Part shown: positions 31,562 through 33,363 of the stretch, one piece after another
How the letters are laid out: the number at the start of each line of letters is the position of its first letter
Position numbering within the stretch: position 1 is the stretch's first letter
Assembly (NCBI GenBank): GCA_015501055.1
Contig: JADNYV010000377.1
Location: forward strand, 1 to 33,363
Length of the DNA stretch: 33,363 nt
From: Mucidula mucida
Lineage: Eukaryota; Basidiomycota; Agaricomycetes; Agaricales; Physalacriaceae
Direction of reading: 5' to 3'
The notes under the pieces: model-generated
Seen by the model: the letters and a program-made list of their open reading frames with translations, nothing else
Told to the model about the DNA's origin: nothing
Database searches by the model: none
Program-made: the position numbers and the translations under genes

Positions 31562-32300
31562 ATGACCCGCTTCTCAAGCCCACTTGATTTACATGAGTGC
31601 GACGCCGATGCCCAGCTGTACGTGTTCTTTCCCTTCATTAATTGTACTTCATGTGTTTCTAGGCTTCTGGAAAGCCAACTGCCCGCACAACGGCCCATAA
31701 CAGTCCTTCAAAGACACAATCCTTATACCTAAGCAACGGTCTATGGTAAGCATTCAGTCTGTGCATTGTACAAATGATATTAAGTGCATCTTCAGAGGCG
31801 GCACCACCTCAAGATCGCGGTTTGGAGCGCGCTATCGGAGATATTCCACTCCCCTACCGCTTGGCCGACAGCATGTGCTCGGTCTTGTTCAGAGCGAACG
31901 TGTCTGGGCTCATTCCCGCGTTCGAGGAGTGCGGTATCCTTGACGCAGCTGACTTCATTCAACTGCGAGCATTACTGGATGCCGGAGAGCTCTGGCAACA
32001 CATTTTGTCGCGCGCTGTTGGTCTGGACCGTGAGAATGTCAACTATTACCGGCTCCTTCATTTAATCAGATGGCCAGAAGACGATTTGACGACAGTCAAA
32101 GTAAGTTACTCTTCTCGCCCGATGGAAAAGACATTGATCCTTTACAGACGTTAGGTCAGAGACCGAGGATCCAGTTCAACTGGTTCCAAACACCCTCAAT
32201 TCACGCGGGACACCACCAGGACCCCGTGACGACAAAACAGCTCTGGTGGGTCACTGCCACATATTCTGGTCAACATCAAGACACAAAATCCTCACAGTGA
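31562..32300 (+). pseudogene. unknown alpha-helical protein, paralogue B, one in-frame stop
   Basis: Exons 31562-31617, 31663-31745, 31796-32100 and 32148-32300 with introns of 45, 50 and 47 nt. The reading phases agree across all joins only if TAA at 31730 is read as CAA, so this stop looks like another C-to-T lesion. After MTRFSSPLDLHECDADAQL the main domain has LERAIGDIPLPYRLADSM, SGLIPAFEECGILDAADF and LSRAVGLDRENVNYYRLLHL, aligning with paralogue A. The last exon is Gln/Thr-rich and ends in TGA at 32298. It lies 63 bp downstream of paralogue A on the same strand. Function unknown. Confidence 0.5.
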
Positions 32301-32516
32301 ACAGTGAGGCTTGCAAGTACTGCCAAAATCTGCGGGACTCGCTGGGACTGTGGCGGACTGGATGATATAAAATCTGTAAACTTTTAAATCAAATTCTGTT
32401 ATCACCTCCTTTTGGTCCTGAGCTCTTCTTCCTTGTGCCTATGGCCTATTCCGTGCTGGTTTGATCTGGTTTCTCTCCTACTTAATCACAGATCACATCC
32501 GGCGTGGTGGTTGGCA

Positions 32517-33363
32517 ATGCCTACTCCTCTCTCCTTGAACAACTTGGTGATCTGGCTAATCGAGTTGGACTTGGACGAGTCCGACTCACAATACGACACT
32601 GCACCTGAAACTTTTGTTGAGGAGGATCTCACCAATGAGTACCCCGACCCAGAAGTTGAGGGCCTCATTCGCGTGTTTCGCAATTCAGATATGTTCAAGC
32701 GCCCCCCTGGTGAGTGCCGCCAACCGTATTTGTTTTTTCTAATCTGAAATTGTTGCAGTTCAATCAGTGCAGGCTCAGGGCACGTCTAGCGTCGGCGGCG
32801 GTACTCTCTATGCTGTATTGCGATCAGATGAGACTCAATACTCTACGACAGACTGGTTTGTCTCCATGACCTTGATATCACTGCTCTAATCCATCTTTCA
32901 GGTCTCAGGCATCAACGAGTGTTTTGAACGAGGGTGCCATTGCGAAAGCCATCCGCAAGCGCTACAAGCGGCCCCGTACGTCCGGAGTTTCGGTGGATAA
33001 ACCTCTCGTTGTCTTTGCAGGCAAGGTACCCGGGATCTATACGACCTGGCACGCAGCCAGGCCTAGCATCCATGAGGTGGAAGGAGCAATCTTCATGCGG
33101 TACTCCACGGCTGAGCGTGCCCAGCGAGCCTTTGAGTATGCACTACACGTGGGTTGGATCAGAAAGTGCGTGCAAGGTGGCGGTTGGATCAATGTCCAGC
33201 TACAACTCCCACAACAACTACTTTTAACCTTACCGGATCTGCGAGCCCGTTGAGTGATTGTCTCGAACTCAGGAAATGGTACTGTGTTTATCGTGGACTG
33301 ACTCCTGGCATTTATCCGTCGTTGTGAGTCCATGCCATACATCCGAAGAGGTCATATTGACTC
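32517..33363 (+). CDS. protein with viroplasmin-like (RNase H1 N-terminal-like) domains, runs off the window
   Basis: Start at ATG 32517; exons 32517-32709, 32759-32855 and 32902 onward with introns of 49 and 46 nt. An acidic N-terminus is followed by a basic stretch (AIRKRYKRPR) and a domain KPLVVFAGKVPGIYTTWHAA...VEGAIFMRYSTAERAQRAFEYAL. This matches the Cauli_VI/RNase H1 N-terminal fold (hydrophobic strand, G-x-x-PGIYTTW, later A-x-x-AF helix), a small nucleic-acid-binding module best known for RNA-DNA hybrids. The frame ends at TGA 33251, but a second module start (RKWYCVYRGLTPGIYPS) opens in another frame at about 33269 and reaches the window edge, with a further frame disturbance near 33317. 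So the full gene probably has two such modules; whether the frame changes are introns or mutations is unclear. Confidence 0.55.

Overview
The window looks like repeat-rich DNA from an agaricomycete (mushroom-forming basidiomycete) fungus. Reasons: very short GT-AG introns (about 43-53 nt) interrupt nearly every gene; the mobile elements are families typical of this group (Ty3/gypsy chromoviruses, hAT, and KDZ transposases with a CxC2 cysteine cluster); and the few host-type genes belong to groups expanded in mushrooms (kinase-like proteins, C2H2 arrays, a small secreted cysteine-rich protein, a Crinkler-RHS type NTPase). All family calls come from motif reading; no database search was possible.

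Layout. 1-5680: a decayed Ty3/gypsy element (GypA; LTR-like leader, broken gag, protease, reverse transcriptase) that stops inside RNase H. 5680-6290: a palindrome cluster and a diverged ~163-bp tandem repeat. 6686-7547: the 3' exons of a KDZ transposase (minus strand). 8091-8192: a 21-bp minisatellite. 8555-10966: a complete-ended hAT transposon with terminal inverted repeats and a near-perfect 8-bp target duplication, holding an internally deleted transposase and a tRNA-like sequence. 11073-13273: two minus-strand host-type genes (Trp-rich hypothetical, kinase-like). 14266-15130: a broken C2H2 zinc-finger gene. 16152-16454: a small secreted cysteine-rich protein. 17252-19066: an intact-looking three-exon Crinkler-RHS type P-loop protein. 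19338-26056: a mosaic of a second gypsy family (GypB, a chromovirus), with a forward LTR and gag, a reversed 3' end (integrase tail, chromodomain, LTR), a truncated forward LTR and a forward gag-pol. 26406-30465: a nearly full-length CxC2-KDZ transposase gene with many introns (minus strand), inactivated by point mutations. 30757-33363: three short plus-strand genes; two look like divergent paralogues and the third carries viroplasmin-like (RNase H1 N-terminal-like) domains and runs to the window edge.

The strongest cross-cutting signal is mutational. Nearly every in-frame stop in the gypsy and KDZ genes, and in the two paralogous genes at 30.7-32.3 kb, is explained by C-to-T (CGA to TGA, CAG to TAG, CAA to TAA) or G-to-A (TGG) change, and one KDZ intron has an AT where the donor GT should be. 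This fits cytosine-methylation decay or a RIP-like process acting on repeats. Genes likely to be functional are the Crinkler-RHS type gene, the secreted protein and possibly the viroplasmin-like gene; everything else is mobile or decaying.
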